From CAZEPJ01 sp964514105 (lineage in GTDB: Bacteria; Desulfobacterota; Desulfocorpusculales; Desulfocorpusculum): a DNA stretch of 43,321 nt. Location of the stretch: assembly GCA_964514105.1 (NCBI GenBank), contig CAZEPJ010000039.1, positions 1 through 43,321 of the forward strand, in the 5' to 3' direction. Both the position numbers and the translations under genes were made by a program. The notes below the pieces were generated by a model that was not told where the DNA came from, did no database searches, and saw only the letters and a list, made by a program, of their open reading frames with translations. Numbering within the stretch: position 1 is the first letter of the stretch; every line of letters begins with the position of its first letter. Positions 22,450 to 32,867 of the stretch are shown in pieces.

Positions 22450-24285
22450 CTACTGGCCGCCCCCGTGGAAGAACGCCTCCAGAACCCGTTGCGCCACAGG
22501 TGCGGCCTCCACGCCCCCGAATCCGCCATGCTCCACGATGACCGCCACCGCAATCCTGGGGTCTTCCACCGGTGCAAAGCAGACAAACCAGGCGTGATCG
22601 CGCAGCTCGTATGCCGCCGGGGTCTTCCTTTCCTTGGCCCTTTCGCCCATCCGCGCCACCTGCGCGGTCCCCGTCTTGCCTCCCACGTCGATGCCCGCGA
22701 CCCTGGCCCTGTGGCCTGTGCCTCGAGGATCCTGCACCGCCCCTTTGAGGGCATCCTGAAGGAACCGAAGCGTCTCGCCGCCGGCAGGGACTCTCCCCTG
22801 GACCGTGGGCTCCATGGTGGCCACGACCCGCCCGTCGGACCCCACGACCTTCCGGACGATCTGGGGCACCATCAGATCCCCGCCGTTGGCCAGGGCGCTG
22901 ATCATGACGAACTGCTGGATGGGCGTCACGAGGTTATAGCCCTGACCGATGGCCACGGAGAGGGTCTCCCCGGCGTGCCAGGGCGTCCCAAATCGTTTCT
23001 TCTTCCAGGCCGAGCTGGGCACGAGGCCGGGCTTCTCCTGGTCCGGGTCGTAGCCGGTGGGCTGCCCCAGGCCGAAACCCCTGGCGTACTTGGCCAGGCG
23101 ATCCACGCCCAGCATCTGCCCCAGTTGGTAGAAATAGACGTCGCAGGACTGGACCACGGCCTCCCGGAGGCGGATCCACCCGTGCCCGTCTTCCTTCACG
23201 CATCGATAGTCGCGCCCCCCGAAGCTGAAGTGCCCGGGGCAGAAAAGCCTCGTCTCCCGGGTGATGACGCCCTCCTCCAGCGCCGCGGTGGCCGTGATGA
23301 TCTTGTAGGTGGATCCCGGAGGGTACTGGGCGGTGAGGGCCCGGTTGGTCAGCGGGTGCTCCGGGTCCTCCGTGAGGGCCCGCCACGCCTCGGGCGACAT
23401 CCCCTCGGTAAAGGGATTGGGATCGTACGAGGGACGAGACACCAGGGCGTAGATCTGTCCCGTCTTGGGATCTCCGGCCACCACCGCGCCGGCACGATCT
23501 CCCAGGGCCGCCTCCGCCGCCTCCTGAAGGGCCATGTCCAGGGTGAGAAACACATCGGCCCCGGGCTCGAAGGCCACCTCCTGAAGCAGCATGAGCTGCC
23601 GCCCCTTGGCGTCCACCTCCACCTGGATGCCACCGTCTCTGCCTCGAAGATAGGGCTCCAGGCTCCGCTCCAGACCATACTTGCCCACCCGGTCTCCCGC
23701 CCGGTAGCCCCGGCCCCGCCAGCTTCTGAGGAGATCGTCGGTGATCTCCCCCACGTATCCCACGATGTGGGCCGCCTTGGGCCCCTCGGGATACAGGCGG
23801 CGGGGCTCCACCTCCACCCAGATCCCCGGCAAATCCAGGCGGTTGGTCTCCACCCAGGCCACTTCCTCCCACTTCAACCCTTCTTTCAGCGCCAGGGGGC
23901 GAAAGGGCGCCTTCTTCTTGGCCTCCCGGACGGCGGTCAGGGCGGCCTCCGCATCGAGCACGCTTCCCTGGCTCAATCTCCCCAGGGTCTCGGCCGGATC
24001 GTCCATCTCGGCCGGTACGGCCATGAGGCTGAACGACGGGCGGTTCTCCGCCAGAATCCTCCCCTGGTGGTCCAGGATGATGCCCCTGGGAAACGGGATG
24101 CGTCGCAGCCGGATGCGGTTCTTATCCGAAAGGCGTTCAAAGGTCTCGGCCTCCAGCACCTGGAGCTGCCAGAGGCGAAAGACCAACACCATGAAAGCCC
24201 CGAAGATCACGAAGAGGATCAGCTGAAGCTGGCGTTTCTTTCGAGCGACCCTGGCCTCTTCTTCCTCCGAGCGGACAAAGTCCAT
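22450..24285 (-). CDS. mrdA: Penicillin-binding protein 2 (elongasome transpeptidase)
   Basis: The 611-residue class B PBP has a membrane anchor at about 20-40 and a dimerisation domain with RIPFPRGIILDHQG. The transpeptidase domain has S325-T-Y-K328, S380-C-D382 (the PBP2-type variant of SxN) and GKTGTAQ. The C349 and C362 region around GHFSFGGRDYRC recalls the zinc site of PBP2. ATG 24285 is preceded by GGGTGAT; a TTG at 24300 is in frame but less likely. It works with RodA, encoded immediately downstream, and with MreB, MreC and MreD. A 136-base gap without visible signals separates it from mreD. Confidence 0.95.
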   Translation of the reverse strand: MDFVRSEEEEARVARKKRQLQLILFVIFGAFMVLVFRLWQLQVLEAETFERLSDKNRIRLRRIPFPRGIILDHQGRILAENRPSFSLMAVPAEMDDPAETLGRLSQGSVLDAEAALTAVREAKKKAPFRPLALKEGLKWEEVAWVETNRLDLPGIWVEVEPRRLYPEGPKAAHIVGYVGEITDDLLRSWRGRGYRAGDRVGKYGLERSLEPYLRGRDGGIQVEVDAKGRQLMLLQEVAFEPGADVFLTLDMALQEAAEAALGDRAGAVVAGDPKTGQIYALVSRPSYDPNPFTEGMSPEAWRALTEDPEHPLTNRALTAQYPPGSTYKIITATAALEEGVITRETRLFCPGHFSFGGRDYRCVKEDGHGWIRLREAVVQSCDVYFYQLGQMLGVDRLAKYARGFGLGQPTGYDPDQEKPGLVPSSAWKKKRFGTPWHAGETLSVAIGQGYNLVTPIQQFVMISALANGGDLMVPQIVRKVVGSDGRVVATMEPTVQGRVPAGGETLRFLQDALKGAVQDPRGTGHRARVAGIDVGGKTGTAQVARMGERAKERKTPAAYELRDHAWFVCFAPVEDPRIAVAVIVEHGGFGGVEAAPVAQRVLEAFFHGGGQ

Positions 24286-24421
24286 GGCATCACCCTGCAA
24301 GCCACCTGACGGCCTCCACGGTCCCTGACCCGGCTCCTTGGCTCAAACCGTTGACGACCCCGGAAAAGCCGGCATGGCCGCGAGTCACGATGGACCCACG
24401 GGGCCGTCCGAGGGGAGTCGC

Positions 24422-24937
24422 TCAGGCCTTTCGCCCCTGGAGGCGCCGCCACCCCGCGCTGGACCATCGGTCCACGGGCCGTCCCAGGCGCACCAGAAGG
24501 GGGCTGGTCAGTCCAAGCACCATGGATTGCACGACAACCCGCCAGAGGCCGGCTCCATCCAACCAGTGCCCTCCCTCCACCAGGGCCCCCACGGCGATCC
24601 ACAGGATCCCGTGAACCAATCCGAAGAAGAACCCCACGAACCCCAGCACCGGCAGCCCGTTCACGAAGATCCCCCGGCCCATCCACTGCCCCATCAAACA
24701 CAGCAGGACCATCACCAGGGACGTGATCCCGTGACCTCCTCCCGCGAAAACATCGACGGCGTAGCCCAGGAGGAAGGCCAGGATCAGGGCCCGGACGGCC
24801 TCCAGGTGAAACGCCGCATAGATGACCACGCACAGGGCCAAAGGGGCCTTGAACTCGCTCATCCCCGTGAAGCGAAAGGCCGTCGTCTGCAGGACGGTCA
24901 TCAGCAGCCCGAGGCCCAGGAGGGCCGCCACGTTCAT
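24422..24937 (-). CDS. mreD: Rod shape-determining protein MreD
   Basis: The 171-residue hydrophobic protein has about five membrane helices and the MreD-type segment LLGYAVDVFAGGGHGITSLVM. It links MreC to the RodA-PBP2 synthase in the elongasome. GAAGGT precedes the ATG. Its position between mreC and mrdA is the standard order, which adds strong support to a poorly conserved family. Confidence 0.88.
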   Translation of the reverse strand: MNVAALLGLGLLMTVLQTTAFRFTGMSEFKAPLALCVVIYAAFHLEAVRALILAFLLGYAVDVFAGGGHGITSLVMVLLCLMGQWMGRGIFVNGLPVLGFVGFFFGLVHGILWIAVGALVEGGHWLDGAGLWRVVVQSMVLGLTSPLLVRLGRPVDRWSSAGWRRLQGRKA

Positions 24938-24970
24938 ACCTTCACGCCTCCGGCGCTGCCGCCTCCGGCC

Positions 24971-25813
24971 TCACCGGCCAGAGGCCGGGGGGGGCGTCGC
25001 CCCCTCTCGGGTGACGACGAGCACCTCCTCCAGCCGATCGAAATCCACCAGCGGAGCCACCTCGACCCTCTGAAAGAGTCCATATCCCTCCCGCGACACC
25101 GACACCACGTTGCCGACCAGCAGGCCCTTGGGGTAGATCCCTCCGAGGCCCGAGGTGATCACCCGATCTCCCTCCAGCACGGTCTCCGTCCGCGCCACAT
25201 ACTTCAGGGTGCAGGCGTCGCCCCTGCCGAGGCCCTCCATCACTCCCCGCGTGCGGCTCCTCTGGATCATCACGGCCACCGAGCTGTTTCGGTCGATGAT
25301 GAGGAGCACCTTGGAAGTCCGATCGGCGCATTCGATGATGTGGCCCACCAGTCCCTCGGGGGCGACCACGGGCATGCCGCGATGGACGCCTTGGGCCAGC
25401 CCTTTGTCGATGATCAGGGAATGGAACCACCCGCTGGGGTCCTCTCCGATGACCTGGGCCGCCACCACGGGGATGTTGGCCGTGCGCTGAAAATCCAGGA
25501 GTGCGGCGAGCCGCTCATTGGACGCCCGGACCTCCTCGTAGTCCGTGATGCGCTGCTCCATCTCGCGGATCCTCATCTGGAGGCGGCGGTTGTCACGTTG
25601 GACGTTGACCAGCCCGATGTACCCCTCCCAGACCCCCCGGGCCTGCTGGAGGCCCGTGGAAAGGGCCCACTGGAAGGGCCTGCCGATCCCGTAGATGACC
25701 CGCTCGAACGGGCTCAGGCTCCCCGGCTCCCGCCGATGGGAAGAGATCACGGCCAGCGCCATCAGGAGCAGGAAGAGAGACACCCACAGGGTACGATACT
25801 TCCGCAGCCACAT
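24971..25813 (-). CDS. mreC: Rod shape-determining protein MreC
   Basis: The 280-residue protein has one N-terminal membrane anchor (TLWVSLFLLLMALAVI), a coiled coil at about 65-105 (QRDNRRLQMRIREMEQRI) and then the double beta-barrel domain with GLVGHIIECADRTSKVLLIID and VITSGLGGIYPKGLLVG. MreC activates PBP2-RodA from the periplasmic side. The start ATG 25813 has only a weak GGGCGGCGGG ahead of it. It is placed 34 bases after mreB. Confidence 0.93.
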   Translation of the reverse strand: MWLRKYRTLWVSLFLLLMALAVISSHRREPGSLSPFERVIYGIGRPFQWALSTGLQQARGVWEGYIGLVNVQRDNRRLQMRIREMEQRITDYEEVRASNERLAALLDFQRTANIPVVAAQVIGEDPSGWFHSLIIDKGLAQGVHRGMPVVAPEGLVGHIIECADRTSKVLLIIDRNSSVAVMIQRSRTRGVMEGLGRGDACTLKYVARTETVLEGDRVITSGLGGIYPKGLLVGNVVSVSREGYGLFQRVEVAPLVDFDRLEEVLVVTREGATPPPASGR

Positions 25814-25847
25814 CCCGCCGCCCGCAACGTATGGAATGAACCGGGCA

Positions 25848-26882
25848 TCAAGAGCGCATGAGGACTTCTTTGAAAAGGTGGAGGTCGTCCAAGGCCTTCC
25901 CCGAGCCCAGAACCACAGTGGTCAGGGGATTGTCCGCAATGGTCACAGGCAATTCCGTCTCCTCGCGCAGCAGCACGTCGAGGCTCTTGAGCTGCGCCCC
26001 TCCTCCCGTCAGCACGATGCCTCGGTCGACGATATCGGCCGCCAGCTCGGGGGGGGTCTGCTCCAGCACGATCTTCACCGTCTCCACGATGGAATTGAGG
26101 GGCTCGGCGATGGCCATGCGGATCTCCTCCGAGCCGATGGTCAGGGTCTTGGGAATCCCCGCCACCAGGTCCCTCCCCTTGACCTCGATCGTCGTCTCCT
26201 CCTCCATGGGATACGCCGACGCGATGGTCATCTTGATCGCCTCGGAGGTGCTCTCCCCGATGAGCAGGTTGTACTTCCGCTTGATATACTGGATGATGGC
26301 CTGGTCCAGTTTGTCCCCCGCCACGCGCACCGACCGGGCAAATACGATACCGGACAGGGAAATGACGGCCACCTCGGTGGTCCCCCCTCCCATGTCCACG
26401 ATCATGTTGCAGGTAGGCTCGGTAATGGGCAGACCCGCCCCGATGGCCGCGGCGATGGGCTCCTCGATGACGTACACCTCCCGGGCCCCGGCCGACTGGG
26501 CGGATTCCCGAACGGCCCGTTTTTCCACCTGCGTGCAGCCCGACGGGACGCAGATGATGATTCGAGGCCTGACCAGGCTGCTCCGGTTGTGCACCTTGGT
26601 GATGAAGTGCCGCAGCATGATCTCCGTGACCTCGAAATCGGCGATCACCCCGTCCTTCATGGGGCGTATGGCCTCGATCTCCTCGGGGGTCCTGCCGAGC
26701 ATCCGCTTGGCCTCTTCTCCCACGGCCACAACGCGCTTGATCCCTCGCAGATCCCGGCGCACCGCCACCACCGACGGCTCGATGAGCACGATCCCCTTGC
26801 CCTTCACGTAGACCTTGGTGTTGGCGGTCCCGAGATCGATGGCCATGTCGTTGGAAAACAGACCAAAGATGAAGTCCAGCAT
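25848..26882 (-). CDS. mreB: Cell shape-determining actin homologue MreB
   Basis: The 344-residue protein has the actin-fold phosphate and nucleotide motifs: AIDLGTANTKVYVKGKG near the N-terminus, IIEEPIAAAIGAGLPI-like connect region (VYVIEEPIAAAIG), IVDMGGGTTEVAVISL and LTGGGAQLKSLD. It forms filaments that guide side-wall synthesis. ATG 26882 gives the usual MLDFIFGLFSND start right behind GCGGGGAG. A longer in-frame reading from 26966 would start at the promoter itself (26967-26995), so I reject it. It is the first gene of the shape cluster. Confidence 0.96.
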   Translation of the reverse strand: MLDFIFGLFSNDMAIDLGTANTKVYVKGKGIVLIEPSVVAVRRDLRGIKRVVAVGEEAKRMLGRTPEEIEAIRPMKDGVIADFEVTEIMLRHFITKVHNRSSLVRPRIIICVPSGCTQVEKRAVRESAQSAGAREVYVIEEPIAAAIGAGLPITEPTCNMIVDMGGGTTEVAVISLSGIVFARSVRVAGDKLDQAIIQYIKRKYNLLIGESTSEAIKMTIASAYPMEEETTIEVKGRDLVAGIPKTLTIGSEEIRMAIAEPLNSIVETVKIVLEQTPPELAADIVDRGIVLTGGGAQLKSLDVLLREETELPVTIADNPLTTVVLGSGKALDDLHLFKEVLMRS

Positions 26883-26966
26883 CTCCCCGCTCGCCCTCTT
26901 CGCCGACGAACTGACGTGCGCACGGCCCGCAGCGGCCTCCCGCAGGGCGCCGCAGGCAGTCGGCAC

Positions 26967-26995
26967 AGAATAGCAGGATTCCAGGGGGGATTCAA
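26967..26995 (-). promoter_or_regulatory. Promoter of the mre cluster
   Basis: On the minus strand TTGAAT (26995-26990) is followed after exactly 17 bp by TATTCT (26972-26967), and the -10 box is extended by TGC. The predicted start near 26960 leaves a leader of about 78 bases before the mreB ATG. Box quality and position both fit. Confidence 0.7.
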
Positions 26996-27065
26996 GCAGG
27001 CCGCTCTGAAAGACCTGTGATTCCCGGCATCTTCTTGCGCCGGAGGCGACCGGAGGCGCGGCCCC

Positions 27066-27686
27066 TTATCCCAGTCGGACCCAACTCTCCAGCCGCTGGC
27101 GGCTCACGGCCCCCTCCCGCAGCAGCCTGGGAGGCCACGCGGTGCAATCGACCAGGGTCGAGGGATTCTGACCCGGCAGCTCGCCCCCGTCCAGGATCCC
27201 GTCGACACCCCGGGCCACGGAGGGCTCCAGCTCCGTCACGCGAACCGGGGCCGGCCGTCCGGACGGGTTGGCGCTGGTCCCCACCACCGGGGCCCCGACC
27301 CGGGAGACCAGCCCCTGGGCCAAGGGATGGGACGTCCAGCGCACGGCCACCCCGCCCGCGGGCCCCAGAAGTGCGGGATGGAGTCCGGGTCGGGCCGGAA
27401 GGACCAAGGTGAGGGGGCCTGGCCAGAAGGCCCTGGTCAATGCCTCCGCCCATGGGGGGACCCGATCCACCAGTTCCCCCAGGCGGGGCAGTCCATCCAG
27501 CAGGCAAAGCAAGGGAAGATCCCGAGGCCTGGCCTTGAGCGCATAGATCCGTTCCAGTGCTCCGGGGTGCCGGCAATGGGCCCCCAGCCCGTAGAAGGTC
27601 TCCGTGGGGTAGACCACCACGCCGCCGCCGCGGAGGATCTGGGCCATGGTCTCGAGGGCTTCAGCCCCGGGGGGAGTCGTCCCCAC
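27066..27686 (-). CDS. tsaC: L-threonylcarbamoyladenylate synthase (Sua5/YrdC family)
   Basis: The 206-residue protein makes threonylcarbamoyl-AMP from threonine, bicarbonate and ATP for the t6A37 tRNA modification. Family features are ILRGGGVVVYPTETFYGLGA, the RIYALKARPRD motif with its ligand-binding Lys and Arg, WPGPLTLVLPAR and GTSANPSGRPAP. I take GTG 27686 (GGAGCAGGGGC upstream) as the start because the first helix, AEALETMAQILR, belongs to the fold; ATG 27647 would cut it. The start overlaps the purE stop by 26 bases, so it is co-transcribed with the purine genes. Confidence 0.9.
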   Translation of the reverse strand: MGTTPPGAEALETMAQILRGGGVVVYPTETFYGLGAHCRHPGALERIYALKARPRDLPLLCLLDGLPRLGELVDRVPPWAEALTRAFWPGPLTLVLPARPGLHPALLGPAGGVAVRWTSHPLAQGLVSRVGAPVVGTSANPSGRPAPVRVTELEPSVARGVDGILDGGELPGQNPSTLVDCTAWPPRLLREGAVSRQRLESWVRLG

Positions 27687-28185
27687 GCCCCTGCTCCACC
27701 CGGGTTGCCCTTTGCTCGATCCTGCGCGCCGTATCGTCCCGGGCAGCCTGGAGAAGGCCCTGGATGTGCGGATCCGTGACGCCCAAGATCTGGGCCGCCA
27801 GGATCCCGGCGTTTCGGGCGCCGGCCTTGCCAACGGACACTGTGGCAACGGGGACGCCCGGGGGCATCTGAACGGTGGAGAGCAAGGCATCCAGACCCCG
27901 CAGCGGCGACGAATCAATGGGCACGCCAATGACGGGCAGCAGTGTGTGGGCCGCCATGACCCCCGCCAGGTGGGCTGCAGCCCCGGCCCCGGCGATGATC
28001 ACCCGAATCCCCCTTGTCTGGGCCTCCCTGGCCAATCCCGTGGCCCGCTCCGGGCTGCGATGGGCGGATGCCACGGTCATGCGGCACTCGATCCCCAGCT
28101 CGACCAGGGCGTTGCGCGCCTCCTCCATGACGGGCAGATCCGAATCGCTGCCCATGACGATCAAGACCTTGGGTTCGCCTCCCAT
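27661..28185 (-). CDS. purE: N5-carboxyaminoimidazole ribonucleotide mutase
   Basis: The 174-residue class I PurE moves the carboxyl group of N5-CAIR to give CAIR in purine synthesis. The signature segments are VLIVMGSDSDLPVM, the SAHRSPER loop with the catalytic His, AGAGAAAHLAGVMAAHT and TVQMPPGVPVATV. ATG 28185 follows AAAGGTGAGGGTGAG; a GTG at 28227 that overlaps the purD stop is in frame but less likely. The C-terminal dozen residues overlap the start of tsaC. No purK is in the window. Confidence 0.94.
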   Translation of the reverse strand: MGGEPKVLIVMGSDSDLPVMEEARNALVELGIECRMTVASAHRSPERATGLAREAQTRGIRVIIAGAGAAAHLAGVMAAHTLLPVIGVPIDSSPLRGLDALLSTVQMPPGVPVATVSVGKAGARNAGILAAQILGVTDPHIQGLLQAARDDTARRIEQRATRVEQGRGDDSPRG

Positions 28186-28223
28186 CTCACCCTCACCTTT
28201 CCGGAACCTCCCTGGGTCCCCCG

Positions 28224-29495
28224 TCACCTCAGGAGGGCCCTGTGTCCGATGTCCCGACGGAAATGGACGCCCTCCCAGGAGATCTCCCCGACCGCCGCGT
28301 ACGCCCTCTCGACCGCATCCTGGACGTCCGCACCCACAGCGGTGACCCCCAGGACCCGGCCGCCGTCGGTCACCACCCGACCGTCCACCTCGCGGGTGCC
28401 CGCGTGGAAGACCATCACCCCCTCGTGGGATCCCGCGGCCTGCAACCCCGAGATGGGCCTACCCTTCTCGTACGGCCCCGGGTACCCGCGGGAGGCCATC
28501 ACCACGCACACGGCGGCCCCCGGGTCCCACTGCAGGTCGGACGACCTCAGGTCGCCCCGCAAAGCTGCCTCCAGGACGGATACCAGATCCCCCCGCAGCC
28601 TCATGAGCAGCGGCTGCGCCTCGGGGTCCCCCAACCGCACGTTGAACTCCAGGACCTTGGCCTCGTCCCCCTCGATCATGAGGCCCGCGTATAGGACGCC
28701 CCGAAAGGGGCAGCCTTCCCGCGCCATGGCCCGCACCGTGGGGATCATGATGCGCTCCATCACCTGCCGGTGCAGGGCCTGGGTGACGATGGGGGCCGGC
28801 GAGTAGGCCCCCATACCCCCCGTGTTGGGGCCTCGGTCTCCGTCCCAGGCGGCCTTGTGGTCCTGGGCGCTCGGCAGGGCGACAACCCTTTCACCGTCGG
28901 TGATGGCCAGGAAGGAGGCCTCCTCTCCCCCGAGGAACTCCTCCACCACCACGCGGTTCCCCGCCTCCCCGAAGGCCCGCTCCACCATGATGGTGTTGAG
29001 GGCCCGGAGGGCCTCCTCGGTGCTCCGGCAAGGAAAGACCCCCTTCCCGGCCGCCAGTCCGTCGGCCTTGACAACCACGGGGGCCCCGACCTTGCGGATG
29101 TACGCCTCGGCGTCCCGCAGGCTCGAGAATGCCTCGAAGGCCGCGGTTGGGATCCCATGGCGCGCCATGAGCTCCTTGGCGAAGGCCTTGCTGCCCTCCA
29201 GCCGCGCCGCCATGGCGCTGACCCCGAACAGCGCCATCCCCTCGGCCTCGAACCGATCGGCGATCCCCTTGACCAAGGGCTCCTCGGGCCCCACCACGGT
29301 CAGGTCGATCCCCTCGTCCCGGGCCAGGGCCGCCAGCCCCTCCACGTCTCCCGCCGAGATGGGCACGCAGCGGGCATGGCGCGCGATGCCCGCGTTGCCC
29401 GGGGCGCAGTAAATCGCCTTGACGCGGGGGCTCTGTGCGATCTTCCACACCAGGGCGTGCTCCCGACCGCCCCCACCGACCACCAGCACCTTCAT
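28224..29495 (-). CDS. purD: Phosphoribosylamine-glycine ligase
   Basis: The 423-residue ATP-grasp enzyme joins phosphoribosylamine to glycine in the second step of purine synthesis. It starts MKVLVVGGGGREHAL, with CAPGNAGIA, the ATP-grasp segments VVKADGLAAGKGV and DHKAAWDGDRGPNTGGMGAYSP, and metal-binding LEFNVRLGDPE. GGAGGAG precedes the ATG. It lies 60 bases after purH and ahead of purE in the same direction, forming a partial purine operon. Nothing is missing in the active site. Confidence 0.96.
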   Translation of the reverse strand: MKVLVVGGGGREHALVWKIAQSPRVKAIYCAPGNAGIARHARCVPISAGDVEGLAALARDEGIDLTVVGPEEPLVKGIADRFEAEGMALFGVSAMAARLEGSKAFAKELMARHGIPTAAFEAFSSLRDAEAYIRKVGAPVVVKADGLAAGKGVFPCRSTEEALRALNTIMVERAFGEAGNRVVVEEFLGGEEASFLAITDGERVVALPSAQDHKAAWDGDRGPNTGGMGAYSPAPIVTQALHRQVMERIMIPTVRAMAREGCPFRGVLYAGLMIEGDEAKVLEFNVRLGDPEAQPLLMRLRGDLVSVLEAALRGDLRSSDLQWDPGAAVCVVMASRGYPGPYEKGRPISGLQAAGSHEGVMVFHAGTREVDGRVVTDGGRVLGVTAVGADVQDAVERAYAAVGEISWEGVHFRRDIGHRALLR

Positions 29496-29555
29496 GGAAC
29501 TCCTCCGTCGAAGGGCGCAGGGCCCCGCCCGCCCCCGATCCCCCTTGCCTCGCCC

Positions 29556-30161
29556 CTACGGCTCCGTCGGCCCGAGCCGGCCAAGGTATTCGGCGATGGT
29601 CCGGTCGTAGTGGCTGGTGCGCTCAAAGGCCTTTCGGGCCAGGGCAACGCAGACCCCACGGCCGACCTCTCCATCATGGGCCCTCAGTTCGGAGAGGACC
29701 AGGGGATAGTCGTCGGGGTCCACCACCACCACCACCCCCCAGTGGTTCTTGGCCGCGGCCCGAATGAGGCACGGCCCCCCGATGTCGATGTTCTCTACGG
29801 CATCCTCCACGGTGCAGTCCACCCGGGCCACCGTGGACTCGAATGGATAGAGGTTGACGGCCACCAGGTCGATGGGCTCTATGCCGTGCTCCCCCAGCTG
29901 CCTGAGGTGTGCCTCTTTGTCTCGGCGGGCCAGGATCCCGCCGTGGATGCGCGGGTGCAAGGTCTTTACCCTCCCGTCGAGCATCTCGGGAAATCCCGTG
30001 ACATGGGCCACTTCCCGCACCGGGATCCCCCCCTCGGTCAGGGCCCTGGCCGTTCCCCCCGTGGAGAGGAGCTCCACGCCCAGATCCCTCAAACCCCGCC
30101 CCAGTTCCAGGATTCCCCGCTTGTCCGAGACGCTCAGCAGCGCCCGGCGCACGCGAATCAT
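29556..30161 (-). CDS. purH: IMP cyclohydrolase, single-domain PurH
   Basis: The 201-residue protein matches only the N-terminal, MGS-like half of bifunctional PurH: RRALLSVSDKRGI, LLSTGGTARAL, VTGFPEMLDGRVKTLHP, RIHGGIL and the ENIDIGGPCLIRAAAKNH region. It closes the ring of FAICAR to form IMP. The AICAR transformylase half (about 320 residues) is absent: the frame stops cleanly after a natural helix, and the next gene, purD, follows 60 bases on. So this looks like an inherited split, not a broken gene, and the transformylase must be encoded elsewhere. ATG 30161 has a GGGGGAAG site. Confidence 0.9.
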   Translation of the reverse strand: MIRVRRALLSVSDKRGILELGRGLRDLGVELLSTGGTARALTEGGIPVREVAHVTGFPEMLDGRVKTLHPRIHGGILARRDKEAHLRQLGEHGIEPIDLVAVNLYPFESTVARVDCTVEDAVENIDIGGPCLIRAAAKNHWGVVVVVDPDDYPLVLSELRAHDGEVGRGVCVALARKAFERTSHYDRTIAEYLGRLGPTEP

Positions 30162-30291
30162 GTCTTCCCCCTCTCGCCCCCTGGACGGAGGGCCAGTCAC
30201 GGGGCCAACGCCCCCCGACCCCCATCCCTATCCCGTTGGATTGACCCACCGGCCCTGCGTTGGACTCCCCGTCCCGCCGCCTCATGCGTCC

Positions 30292-32586
<2,295 letters not shown>

Positions 32587-32640
32587 GAGAGGACCCCTGG
32601 GTTGGAGGCATCGGGTGCCGGCCGGACTCGAGGCGGTCAA

Positions 32641-32669
32641 AGTACACCGCAGATACGGGGGGAAGTCAA
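32641..32669 (-). promoter_or_regulatory. Possible promoter of the cyclase gene
   Basis: Minus-strand TTGACT (32669-32664) and TGTACT (32646-32641) lie 17 bp apart, about 55 bases before the start codon. The -35 box matches five and the -10 box four of six consensus bases. Confidence 0.4.
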
Positions 32670-32705
32670 TCCCGTGGCCGAGTGCCGGCGGGATGCCGGG
32701 GTCCG

Positions 32706-32734
32706 TTGCCACGCCTGGGGGGCTTTGTTAGATT
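32706..32734 (+). promoter_or_regulatory. Promoter of priA
   Basis: TTGCCA (32706-32711) and TAGATT (32729-32734) are 17 bp apart, and the -10 is extended by TGT. It implies a leader of about 125 bases before the priA ATG, in which I see no strong structure. Confidence 0.5.
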
Positions 32735-32867
32735 GTTCCGTCAGGAGAGCGTTGCGGATAGGGCCCTGAGGATGCGCGGGTCGCGGGCCAAGTCCTCCCT
32801 GTGAGCAAGGCGCCAGCCGCATGGGCTGGGCTTTCCCGGGAGATCCGCCGAGAGAGGCACGGGCACC

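Noticed and set aside
28224..30161. purH as a pseudogene truncated by mutation
   Set aside because: The frame ends cleanly at the domain boundary, no remnant of the transformylase half follows, and purD begins normally 60 bases later.
32772..32804. Ten-codon leader peptide before priA
   Set aside because: The ribosome site is too close to the ATG, the codons show no regulatory run, and no attenuator follows.
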